DNA from: Paraburkholderia aromaticivorans
Lineage (GTDB): Bacteria > Pseudomonadota > Gammaproteobacteria > Burkholderiales > Burkholderiaceae
Length of the DNA: 64,000 bases
Assembly (NCBI RefSeq): GCF_012689525.1
Contig: NZ_CP051516.1
Span: 1,860,001-1,924,000, forward strand
Direction: 5' to 3'
Positions within the stretch are counted from its first letter, which is position 1; every line of letters begins with the position of its first letter. This document shows, piece after piece, positions 47,140 to 54,356 of this stretch. The translations under genes and the position numbers were made by a program. Under the pieces are notes generated by a model, which did no database searches, was not told the origin of the DNA, and was given only the letters and a program-made list of their open reading frames with translations.

Positions 47140-47180
47140 GGCGGCGCGGCACTCTTAACCGGGTGTTGCGCCGCCTTTTG
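47140..47180 (+). terminator. Terminator with TTTTGTCGTTT tail
   Basis: GGCGGCGC (47140-47147) pairs with GCGCCGCC (47168-47175) around an inner stem, followed by TTTTGTCGTTT, the same tail as at 1344 and near 38595. It ends the rightward operon before the convergent HEPN-like gene. Confidence 0.7.
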
Positions 47181-47220
47181 TCGTTTCTGGCTCGTCTGAT
47201 TGCTGCCACGAAGGCGCGGT

Positions 47221-47649
47221 CTATGGCGGCCCGTCTTGATGCTGCTGAACCCAAACCGCGAACGCCTTCATTTCGTCCGTATCCGTTACGCCTAGCTTTT
47301 GAGCCATCGGTACGGCTCGCATGAGTAGATACGCGGGCTCCCACTCGCTAACATCAAGTTCTGTTTCTAGCGGGTCGTTTGCGTGCTTCGCTTGGTTGCG
47401 CGCCTTGTTCAGTATGTCGGCGATTAACGTTCGATGTTGCTTGTCTGTAAGCGCCGGGTCTGTATCGCCCCTGTGAAATTCTGCAACTTCATCAAGTGCG
47501 ACCGGCAAGCCCGCACGCAATGACAGCTTCCCGAAAATTTCTTCCGCAGCGCCTGCAAGCGTAAGCGACGACAGGTAATCACCTTCGAAAAACAGCCGGA
47601 TCGACGTGTTTAGCTGACGCTCTGCGGCTTCCTGTTTGGTGTATCGCAT
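47221..47649 (-). CDS. Possible HEPN-domain protein
   Basis: 142 residues; start at MRYTKQEAA has GAGGGG 5 nt upstream. Helical. The segment DYLSSLTLAGAAEEIFGKLSLRAG followed by NKARNQAKHAND carries R-x4-H (RNQAKH), the catalytic signature of HEPN ribonucleases, at the right place in a helical bundle. HEPN proteins act as toxins in toxin-antitoxin and anti-phage systems. Divergent from the RHH gene with about 155 nt between. Assignment is by motif and helix pattern only. Confidence 0.55.
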   Translation of the reverse strand: MRYTKQEAAERQLNTSIRLFFEGDYLSSLTLAGAAEEIFGKLSLRAGLPVALDEVAEFHRGDTDPALTDKQHRTLIADILNKARNQAKHANDPLETELDVSEWEPAYLLMRAVPMAQKLGVTDTDEMKAFAVWVQQHQDGPP

Positions 47650-47804
47650 GCTGCCCCTCATTGTTTGACGCGCTGCGTGAAGTTGCGCGCCAAACCAGCA
47701 TAGCAGGGCGCAAAGTTGCCCGCGAATTGCCGCTCTACGCCGCTGCTTTGCTCAAACACTCAAATGATGCGATGATGCGCAGAACCAACGAAGCAGGGCA
47801 TGCC

Positions 47805-47984
47805 ATGACCACGAAGAAACCCAGTGCAAAGCCGTCAAGTGCGGCAGTCGAACCCGCAAAGATGGTGCGAGTCAATTTCGAAGTGACGCCAGAAGAACAC
47901 CGGCGGTTAAAGATTCACGCCGTTACCCAAGGCCGCACCATATCGGACATTTTGCGCGAGTACATCGCCACGTTGCGCGACTGA
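47805..47984 (+). CDS. Ribbon-helix-helix DNA-binding protein
   Basis: 59 residues; the C-terminal MVRVNFEVTPEEHRRLKIHAVTQGRTISDILREYIATL is a CopG/ParD-type ribbon-helix-helix. Start placed at MTTKKPSAK; earlier in-frame ATGs at 47769-47775 are possible. RHH proteins often repress toxin-antitoxin operons; this one lies next to the HEPN-like gene, transcribed away from it. Confidence 0.7.
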   Translation: MTTKKPSAKPSSAAVEPAKMVRVNFEVTPEEHRRLKIHAVTQGRTISDILREYIATLRD

Positions 47985-48142
47985 CGAACAGCGCCGGAAC
48001 TGCACCGCACTAGCCGCGCACTGACGGGGCTTTTTTACGGCTGTACGCGGATTTGCCTACTTAGGGCGACGAACGACCAAGCGGGGCAGGGCTTCGAGCG
48101 TCGCATACGGAACGCTGTACGGAAAAACATCCGTGTTTGAAG

Positions 48143-48177
48143 AAATGAGTAAATGATGTATTGATCAAATGAGTAAA
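48143..48177 (+). repeat. Direct repeat pair AAATGAGTAAA
   Basis: Identical 11-mers at 48143-48153 and 48167-48177, 24 bp apart start to start, in an A/T-rich patch upstream of the 59-aa gene. Spacing of about two helical turns suggests an operator; RHH proteins bind such arrays. Confidence 0.55.
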
Positions 48178-48249
48178 ATAGTTCATAGTTCGGTCACTGG
48201 CTCACGGCGAGCCTCAACGAACCGGATACGCGCACATGAGGGAATGACC

Positions 48250-48429
48250 ATGCAAAAAGACGCCAACCGGCGCAAGCCGTACGCGCTGCGTCGTATTAGC
48301 GCCGCTGTTGATCGCTTGATTCTGGCGACTTCGGCGGCAGACAAGATGCGCGCCGCTAAGTGGGCAAATGCTTGGGCGGCGATTGCTGGCCTACCGGAGG
48401 GTGTATCACGTTCGCATCCGGCCAAATAG
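48250..48429 (+). CDS. Small basic hypothetical protein (59 aa)
   Basis: Start at MQKDANRRK with GAGGG 7 nt upstream. Helical and basic; no family recognised. Confidence 0.5.
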   Translation: MQKDANRRKPYALRRISAAVDRLILATSAADKMRAAKWANAWAAIAGLPEGVSRSHPAK

Positions 48430-48541
48430 GCCGTTTTTCACCCGGTTTTCGCGGCTTAGAGTGCCGCGCGACCGATTGATAATCAGGGCGCGCAGTGCGG
48501 GCGACGCACCAGCCGCCAATTTACCTAACTGCACTGAATAC

Positions 48542-48769
48542 ATGAAAACCACTATCGCACTTCTGCTGACTGTTGCCACGCTTGCCGGTTGCGCCGGCTC
48601 GCCCCTCGAAACGCGCCTGACTATGGCGAAATCCCGCGACGCCTACAAAGCGTGCTTGATGGCGAAGGCGGGACCGTGCGACGCGGAGCGGGAAGCGTAC
48701 AGCGCCGACCGCGAAGCCGCTGGCTTGTCCCCGATGATGGCCCCGCGCCCCGTTGTCGTCGTGCAGTAA
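48542..48769 (+). CDS. Small lipoprotein (75 aa) carried by the element
   Basis: MKTTIALLLTVATLAGC is a complete lipoprotein signal; the mature part has two Cys (KACLMAKAGPCDAE), possibly disulfide-linked. Envelope lipoproteins of mobile elements can block superinfection, but there is no direct evidence. Confidence 0.65.
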   Translation: MKTTIALLLTVATLAGCAGSPLETRLTMAKSRDAYKACLMAKAGPCDAEREAYSADREAAGLSPMMAPRPVVVVQ

Positions 48770-48834
48770 CGAATTTGCAGGACCGCGCCGGAACGGGGTT
48801 CCCGGCATCACATCAATGACTGGACCGTAGAAAA

Positions 48835-48972
48835 ATGAACGAACAACAAGCAAACATCGCCGCCATGACAGAACAAGACTTCGCAGTAACGCTGACGATG
48901 TTCAAGCCGGAAGAACGCGCCGCATTGATGGAGGCGATGCGCGCAGCGGTTAAGGATGCCGCTACCGCCTGA
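48835..48972 (+). CDS. Very small hypothetical protein (45 aa)
   Basis: Open frame MNEQQANIAAMTEQDFAV... ending DAATA, predicted helical and acidic. A clean terminator follows at once (48996-49019), which supports a real short gene. No strong Shine-Dalgarno. Confidence 0.45.
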   Translation: MNEQQANIAAMTEQDFAVTLTMFKPEERAALMEAMRAAVKDAATA

Positions 48973-48995
48973 AGTACCGCAGCACGCGTGACAAG

Positions 48996-49019
48996 GCCCG
49001 CCATCGAGCGGGCTTTTTT
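48996..49019 (+). terminator. Rho-independent terminator
   Basis: GCCCGC/GCGGGC stem with 6-nt loop and TTTTTT tail, ending the lipoprotein/small-gene transcript. Confidence 0.88.
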
Positions 49020-49076
49020 GCGTCTCTACAGTCTCTACAATCAGCAGCGGCCTTATGAACGCGAAGCAAACGCGGT

Positions 49077-49664
49077 TTAGCCTGCCACGCCGTGCGCCAA
49101 ATCTCTACCCATGCACACGCGCAGAACCGCTGCCTTCATGCGTTTTGACGACATGTGACGAATGTCGTCATTCTCGAATATGTCACGCGCCGCTGCGCCA
49201 ACGCTGCGCATGACATCAGGCGATGCGCCTGAGTTTGCAGTGACTGCCATTGCGACGAAATCATCTTCATCCGTGTTTGACGATAGCGATTCTTTCATTG
49301 CGACGGAGCCAACAGCCAGAAGCGAGCATGCCGTTCGATCGTGCGCATCGTTTGGATTCATGTCTCCGACCAACCCTTGCACCGCTTCGTCATCTTGCTG
49401 GTTGCGCGTGAGCGGCTTTGCAGGCGCTTCAATGACGGGAGAAGATACTGGCGCGGGCGTAGCATCAGGCGGGGCCGTGGCGACACTTTGGGGCGATGCA
49501 GTTGGCGTATCAGGCTGGTTTGAGATGACTGCAATGCATCCGCCAACGAACAGGAAGCCAATGAGCACGATTACCGTTGCTGTTTTTTTTGCCTTGAGCT
49601 TCTGTTCGTGCTGCTTGTTCATGCGCGCTGCGTAAATCTCGGCTTGCGTCTGCTCCGTGTTCAT
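49077..49664 (-). CDS. Single-span membrane protein of unknown function (195 aa)
   Basis: Start at MNTEQTQAEI with GGGGGATC upstream. A cytoplasmic coiled N-terminus, one membrane helix (about 29-48), a Pro/Ala/Thr linker and a periplasmic C-terminal domain with two Cys. No family recognised. Divergent from the next gene. Confidence 0.6.
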   Translation of the reverse strand: MNTEQTQAEIYAARMNKQHEQKLKAKKTATVIVLIGFLFVGGCIAVISNQPDTPTASPQSVATAPPDATPAPVSSPVIEAPAKPLTRNQQDDEAVQGLVGDMNPNDAHDRTACSLLAVGSVAMKESLSSNTDEDDFVAMAVTANSGASPDVMRSVGAAARDIFENDDIRHMSSKRMKAAVLRVCMGRDLAHGVAG

Positions 49665-49756
49665 GTGATCCCCCGAATGCGTTGTAGTTGGTAGCGTTGC
49701 CGCGACACAATATCCGGATTGGGCGCGGTATACAAGCATCAATCTAGGAAGGTGCG

Positions 49757-50293
49757 ATGACTAAAGCCAATGACGTAAAGCGGCAATGGCTGTACGACGA
49801 AGTGTGGCGCGTTCCGATGGCAGAAGTTGGCGAGAATCTAGGCATTTCACGCGAAACAGTGAGGTGGGCGTGTATCAAGCTGGGCATACCACGTCCACCG
49901 CAGGCCTACTGGGTTCATCTTTGGAAGGGGCATCCGCGCGACCCGCGCCCGTCGCTACTGCCGCTTGCAAGAGGGCAGCGTAGCTCAATCACTCGGGCGG
50001 ATTTGTTGAAGCAGGAGCGTCCCAAGCGACGAAAGAACCCCGAATTGGAGAAGCGGCGTGCAGATGAGCGGAGGCGAATCCTTGATGAGTATCTTGAGCT
50101 TGAGCAGTTAAATCAGGAAGTTGACGATTGGCACCGCGCCGAACTGATGCGAGGCTATCTCGCCGAACTGGACCGCCGTCTCAGTGATGGCGGGCGGCAG
50201 GGAAGTGGTTATGAGGATTGGCGTATTAGGGCAGAGGCAGCAATTGTAGAACTAGACAAATCCAATTTGCGTGTGAAGATGTCAAAACGATAG
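49757..50293 (+). CDS. Hypothetical protein with N-terminal HTH-like domain (178 aa)
   Basis: The first 50 residues (WLYDEVWRVPMAEVGENLGISRETVRWACIKLGIPRPPQAYW) match a small recurring domain seen at the N-terminus of bacterial proteins of unknown function. The rest is charged and helical (about 95-150 coiled coil). Predicted DNA binding only. Confidence 0.6.
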   Translation: MTKANDVKRQWLYDEVWRVPMAEVGENLGISRETVRWACIKLGIPRPPQAYWVHLWKGHPRDPRPSLLPLARGQRSSITRADLLKQERPKRRKNPELEKRRADERRRILDEYLELEQLNQEVDDWHRAELMRGYLAELDRRLSDGGRQGSGYEDWRIRAEAAIVELDKSNLRVKMSKR

Positions 50294-50353
50294 TTGTGCC
50301 ACTGTCTTGCTCCTGACGGCGCAATGTCGTAGGTGGGCCGCGTTTGAATCAGG

Positions 50354-50842
50354 CTAATGAAAGCTCTGTGCAAATGCAGCATCAAAAACACCTTGCAGGT
50401 TCAAGAGAACTGCATTATCCGGCCCTGTTAGATAAAGTGCTAACTCGCCTGTCGGAGTGCACAGTAAAACCGCCTTGGTAGGAGGTTTTTTCCCGACTGC
50501 CCCGGCTTGACCAAATGGAGTTACATCAGCGAACCCATTGTTGTTTAAGTAGCCTACTGCCCAAGTTTGGCAGACCCCCGGATTGGGGAAGCGTTGTGGA
50601 TGCATACCAAAAATGACGTGAGGACCCTCGCTCATCTCTGTCTGCAAGGCCTGCAACGCAGCCTGCGCAGTGGTCAGTTGATTCCTCAGGTCAGAAACTT
50701 GGTTAGCAAGGCATTGTAAGTTTTGTCGTACGTCGGCCGCTTTATCATTGTCCAAGAGCACTGATCGGCAGTCTGCAAGCGCAGGGATTGATGTGACAGT
50801 CGCCAAAACGAGAACGTAGATATTCCGTTGCAATTTTTTCAT
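50354..50842 (-). CDS. Secreted coiled-coil protein (162 aa)
   Basis: Signal peptide MKKLQRNIYVLVLATVTSIP ending ALA, then a coiled coil (VRQNLQCLANQVSDLRNQLTTAQAALQALQTEM) and a C-terminal Gly/Pro-rich domain with Cys pairs. Probably periplasmic. Overlaps the upstream membrane-protein gene by one base (TAATG). A/T content is higher than in neighbouring chromosome. Confidence 0.6.
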   Translation of the reverse strand: MKKLQRNIYVLVLATVTSIPALADCRSVLLDNDKAADVRQNLQCLANQVSDLRNQLTTAQAALQALQTEMSEGPHVIFGMHPQRFPNPGVCQTWAVGYLNNNGFADVTPFGQAGAVGKKPPTKAVLLCTPTGELALYLTGPDNAVLLNLQGVFDAAFAQSFH

Positions 50843-51168
50843 TATCGGCAAACGATTGGTTGATCTTCTTTTGGGCCAGAGCATGGATTAGGCGGAGCGG
50901 CCTCAGCGGGCGCGACAGTTTGATGAGAGATCGGCGCGCTGCTGTCGGCTGAGTAGGTCATTACGGGGAACCACCCGCCATACCAAGAAACCTTAAATGG
51001 CAAGAACGCCTGTCCCAACGTAGCGAAAATGTAATAAACGACAATCACGACTATTAGCAGCCGACCAAACAGACTGCCGAGCAGCAGCTTTACAAGGGCA
51101 ACAATCCAGTGGTCGCTTGCATTGTTTGATGAGTTGCCCCGGGCGGGCGTTCCTGTGTCTTCGGCCAT
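50842..51168 (-). CDS. Small membrane protein (108 aa)
   Basis: Start at MAEDTGTPAR with GGGGAGAGG upstream. One strong membrane helix (about 26-50), then an aromatic stretch and a C-terminal tail with two Cys. Pairs with the secreted coiled-coil gene; the two probably act together at the envelope. Unrecognised. Confidence 0.6.
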   Translation of the reverse strand: MAEDTGTPARGNSSNNASDHWIVALVKLLLGSLFGRLLIVVIVVYYIFATLGQAFLPFKVSWYGGWFPVMTYSADSSAPISHQTVAPAEAAPPNPCSGPKEDQPIVCR

Positions 51169-51625
51169 CGTCCTCTCCCCGCGCAACTTACGTAACGTGT
51201 GACCTCTAGAGCATCTCAATTCAGAATAGGTCAAGTCTGATTGACAGTGCGAATTCGAAAAGCTCCGGACCGCCGAAACATAGACCATTCGACCGACCCA
51301 CGTAGCGGTTCAGCGCCCTATAGCGGGGGGGCGGCGGAATGATGTAGAGGCATGCCAGCCAATGACTTTGGCGTCGAAGAACCGTAGTGCGCACCGAAAT
51401 GTCCGAACGGAGTCGGCGCGTACGGAGTTTCAATGACCCTAGGGATTCAGCTGACAGGCAGGGAGGGACGTCGAGCGGGACCATTTCCGATAGAATCGCG
51501 ACTGTCATCGTCCGGTCACATTGTCGCGACCGCGCAACACCGGGCAAATTATTTTTCGTCCCGATTTAGTACAAGCATTCTAGGCAATAACTAAGTGCTT
51601 GATTCTAATGAGAAAAAAGGCATTT
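51169..51625. other. Right-end non-coding segment of the element
   Basis: About 450 nt without a convincing gene, between the last element gene and attR. It now supplies the upstream region of the DUF47-pit operon. AAAAAAGG lies 7 nt before the DUF47 ATG and can serve as ribosome site. A CAAGCA/TGCTTG inverted repeat (51572-51602) may be an integrase arm site. Confidence 0.45.
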
Positions 51626-51654
51626 ATGTTCGGTCGATTCATGCCCACCGAGGG
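51626..51654. repeat. attR: right 29-bp direct repeat of the element
   Basis: Perfect copy of 36851-36879. Here it is the true start of the DUF47 coding sequence, continuing in frame. Confidence 0.93.
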
Positions 51655-52252
51655 CAAGTTCTTTGAAATTTTCAATGCACACGCAACGTGCATCGTCTCG
51701 GCAAGCCGCGAACTCGAGCTGCTGATCGACAACCTGCAGGACGCCGAGACCCACAAGCAAAACGTGCAGAAAGCCGAGAAGGCCGCTGACAAGCTCACGC
51801 ACGAAACCATCGACCTGCTGCACAAGACGTTCATCACGCCGCTCGACCGTGACGAGATCCACAAGCTGATCACCACGATGGACGACATCCTCGACCTGAT
51901 GGAAGACGTCGCCACCGCCATTTCGCTGTACGACGTGCAGGCCGTGACCTCCGAGGCGAGCCAATTGGCGCACATCTGCACGGCAACCTCCGAGCGTGTG
52001 CAGTTCGCCGTGAGCCTGCTGTCCGACATGAAGCAGGCGAGCCAGATCCTGAAGGCCTGCGAGGACATCGACCGTCTGGAATCGGAAGCCGACCGTGTGC
52101 TGCGCTCGGCCATGTCGAAACTGTTCCGCGAAGAAGACAACGTCAAGACCCTGATCAAGCTCAAAGCGATCTACGAATTGCTCGAAACGATCACGGACAA
52201 GTGTGAAGATGTAGCGAACATCATCGAAGGCATCGTGCTGGAAAACGCATAA
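51626..52252 (+). CDS. DUF47 (PhoU-like) phosphate transport accessory protein
   Basis: 208 residues, all-helical PhoU-like fold: MFGRFMPTEGKFFEIFNAHATCIV, later DRDEIHKLITTMDDILDLMEDV, a family metal-binding-like segment. Members are encoded beside Pit transporters and modulate low-affinity phosphate uptake. The stop overlaps the pit start. Its first 29 bases are the element's attachment core, so the gene is restored but with a new upstream region. Confidence 0.92.
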   Translation: MFGRFMPTEGKFFEIFNAHATCIVSASRELELLIDNLQDAETHKQNVQKAEKAADKLTHETIDLLHKTFITPLDRDEIHKLITTMDDILDLMEDVATAISLYDVQAVTSEASQLAHICTATSERVQFAVSLLSDMKQASQILKACEDIDRLESEADRVLRSAMSKLFREEDNVKTLIKLKAIYELLETITDKCEDVANIIEGIVLENA

Positions 52253-53262
52253 TGCAATCGATACAACTCTCAATCTGGGTCGTCGCCGGCCTGGTCGCCG
52301 TCGCGCTGATTTTCGACTTCATGAACGGCTTCCACGACGCGGCGAATTCGATCGCCACGGTCGTCTCGACCGGCGTGCTGAAGCCGCAGCAGGCGGTGGC
52401 TTTCGCGGCGGCCTTCAACGTCATCGCGTATTTTGTGTTCCACCTGAAAGTGGCCTCAACCGTCGGCAAGGGCACAATCGACCCGAACATCGTCGACCAT
52501 TACGTGATTTTTGGCGCGCTGGTCGGCGCAATCGGCTGGAATATCATCACTTGGCATTACGGCATTCCGTCGAGCTCCTCGCATGCGCTGATCGGCGGCC
52601 TGGTGGGCGCGGCGCTCGCCAAGTCGGGCTGGGGCTCGCTCAATTTCGACGGCCTGATGAAGACGGTGGCCTTCATCTTCATTTCGCCGCTGCTTGGCTT
52701 CGTGCTCGGCTCGTTCTTCATGCTGGCGGTGTCGTGGATCTACTTCCGCACGCCGCCGAGCAAGGTCGACCGGCGTTTCCGGCGCCTGCAACTGGTGTCG
52801 GCGGGCTTGTATAGCCTCGGCCACGGCGGCAACGACGCGCAGAAGACCATCGGCATTATCTGGATGCTGCTGATTGCGACCGGCTATGCGTCGTCTTTCG
52901 CGGATGCGCCGCCGCTGTGGGTGATCGGCGGCTGCTATCTCTCCATGGGTGTCGGCACGCTGTTCGGCGGCTGGCGCATTGTCCGCACGATGGGCCAGAA
53001 GATCACCAAGCTCAAGCCGGTCGGTGGTTTTTGCGCGGAGTCGGGTGGCGCGATCACGCTGTTTACCGCCTCGTGGCTCGGCATTCCGGTGTCCACCACG
53101 CACACGATTACCGGCGCGATCGTCGGTGTCGGCGCGACGCAGAAGCTGAGTGCGGTGCGTTGGGGCGTGGCCGGTAACATTGTGTGGGCCTGGATTCTGA
53201 CGATCCCGGCTTCCGCCGCGCTCTCCGGCGCTGCCTGGTGGCTCGGCCACCGTTTCCTGTAA
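52252..53262 (+). CDS. pit: Inorganic phosphate transporter, Pit family
   Basis: 336 residues with about ten membrane segments. The two PiT signatures are present: FDFMNGFHDAANSIATVVSTGVL (N-terminal) and SLGHGGNDAQKTIGIIW with GIPVSTTHTITGAI (C-terminal). Imports metal-phosphate with protons. Overlaps the DUF47 gene by one base, so co-translated. Confidence 0.94.
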   Translation: MQSIQLSIWVVAGLVAVALIFDFMNGFHDAANSIATVVSTGVLKPQQAVAFAAAFNVIAYFVFHLKVASTVGKGTIDPNIVDHYVIFGALVGAIGWNIITWHYGIPSSSSHALIGGLVGAALAKSGWGSLNFDGLMKTVAFIFISPLLGFVLGSFFMLAVSWIYFRTPPSKVDRRFRRLQLVSAGLYSLGHGGNDAQKTIGIIWMLLIATGYASSFADAPPLWVIGGCYLSMGVGTLFGGWRIVRTMGQKITKLKPVGGFCAESGGAITLFTASWLGIPVSTTHTITGAIVGVGATQKLSAVRWGVAGNIVWAWILTIPASAALSGAAWWLGHRFL

Positions 53263-53320
53263 AGCGCGCGGCGGCGCTGCCTGCCGCGCTATCAAACTGT
53301 CTGGGTTCGAAGCGCGCCGT

Positions 53321-54130
53321 CTAGATCAGCGGCGCGCTGCCTCCATCCATCGGGACGATTGCGCCCGTCACATAGCTCGCGCGGCGGCTCGCCAGGAACA
53401 GCGCGACGTCGGCGATTTCCTCCGGTTTGGCATAGCGTCCGAGCGGCACTTTGGCCTGCCCGCGCGCGAGCGCTTCCGCGCTCTCGATGCCTTGCTGCGT
53501 CGCTTCGAGCTTGACCGCTTCCTCGACACGCTCGGTCAGCGTCGAGCCAGGGTTGATCGCGTTGATGCGGATGCCATAGCGCGCGTAATAGTGGGCGAGG
53601 CCGACGGTGGCGAGCATCAGCGCGGCGTTCGCGGCGCCGCCAGCAATATGGATATCGCTCGCTATCTTGCCACCCATGCCGATGATGTTGACGATCGTGC
53701 CGGGCTCGCCGCCGCTGCTGGCCTTGGCGCGCTCGGCCATACGGCGCAGCACTTCCTGTTGGGGATAGATGTAGGGGAAGTATTTCGCTTCCATGGTGGC
53801 GCGGAACGCGTCGGCGTCGAGCGTTTCCGGGTCGTAGCGGCGCGCGGCGCCGGCGCTGTTGATCAGTATGTCGATCGGGCCGACCGCGGTGCTGACTTCT
53901 TCGACGATGTCGGCGGCGCTGTGCGGTTCATGCAGATCGGCTCGGGTCCGGTGTACATGCAGGCCTTCCTGCTTCAACTGCTCGTAAGCACGCGCGAGGT
54001 TGGCGGGATCGCGCGACACGATCGCGACTTTCGCGCCCTCGAGCGCAAACGCCCGGGCGCACGCGAACCCGATTCCCTTGCTGCCGCCCGTGATCAACAC
54101 CACCTTGTCTTTAAGCCCGAGATCCATCGT
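53321..54130 (-). CDS. SDR-family oxidoreductase lacking the YxxxK motif
   Basis: 269 residues with the SDR cofactor motif TGGSKGIG (about 13-20), NSAG (about 91-94) and C-terminal GGSAPLI. Where YxxxK is expected the sequence reads HIAGGAANAALM, so both Tyr and Lys are replaced (Gly and Asn). This belongs to an atypical SDR branch; catalysis may differ or be lost. Start at MDLGLKDK; an ATG 6 nt earlier is equally possible. Confidence 0.85.
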   Translation of the reverse strand, partial: TMDLGLKDKVVLITGGSKGIGFACARAFALEGAKVAIVSRDPANLARAYEQLKQEGLHVHRTRADLHEPHSAADIVEEVSTAVGPIDILINSAGAARRYDPETLDADAFRATMEAKYFPYIYPQQEVLRRMAERAKASSGGEPGTIVNIIGMGGKIASDIHIAGGAANAALMLATVGLAHYYARYGIRINAINPGSTLTERVEEAVKLEATQQGIESAEALARGQAKVPLGRYAKPEEIADVALFLASRRASYVTGAIVPMDGGSAPLI

Positions 54131-54356
54131 CATCACCCGCTGTCGGAAGAATATCGATGACGATAGCAGATCGGCGGCGTCGCTGTGGTGTGTGGGTTAG
54201 TGGTCAGGCGCAGGATAGCGAGCGGCTGGGTGTTGGTGTCCGGCGCGTGCGGTTATGGCCGGCCTGGGCCGCGAAGCATGACGCCGAGCCAGGGTGCTCC
54301 GAGGCTGTTGGCGTGCTGATCCGGGACGCGTCGACGGTCAGGCCGGCGTCGCGGCG

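Larger units (their letters stand above)
36851..51654. mobile_element. 14.8-kb integrated phage-satellite-like element in the DUF47 gene start
   Basis: Bounded by a perfect 29-bp direct repeat, with a tyrosine integrase just inside the left repeat. Contents include two AlpA-like regulators, an initiator-like gene with internal iterons, an HNH endonuclease, a small-terminase-like HGG protein, a tail-fibre-like protein and several accessory genes. Recognisable capsid, portal, large terminase and lysis genes are absent, and the size fits satellites (10-16 kb) better than complete phages. The alternative is a decayed prophage, but the intact repeats and tidy gene overlaps argue for a working element. 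Confidence 0.82.
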
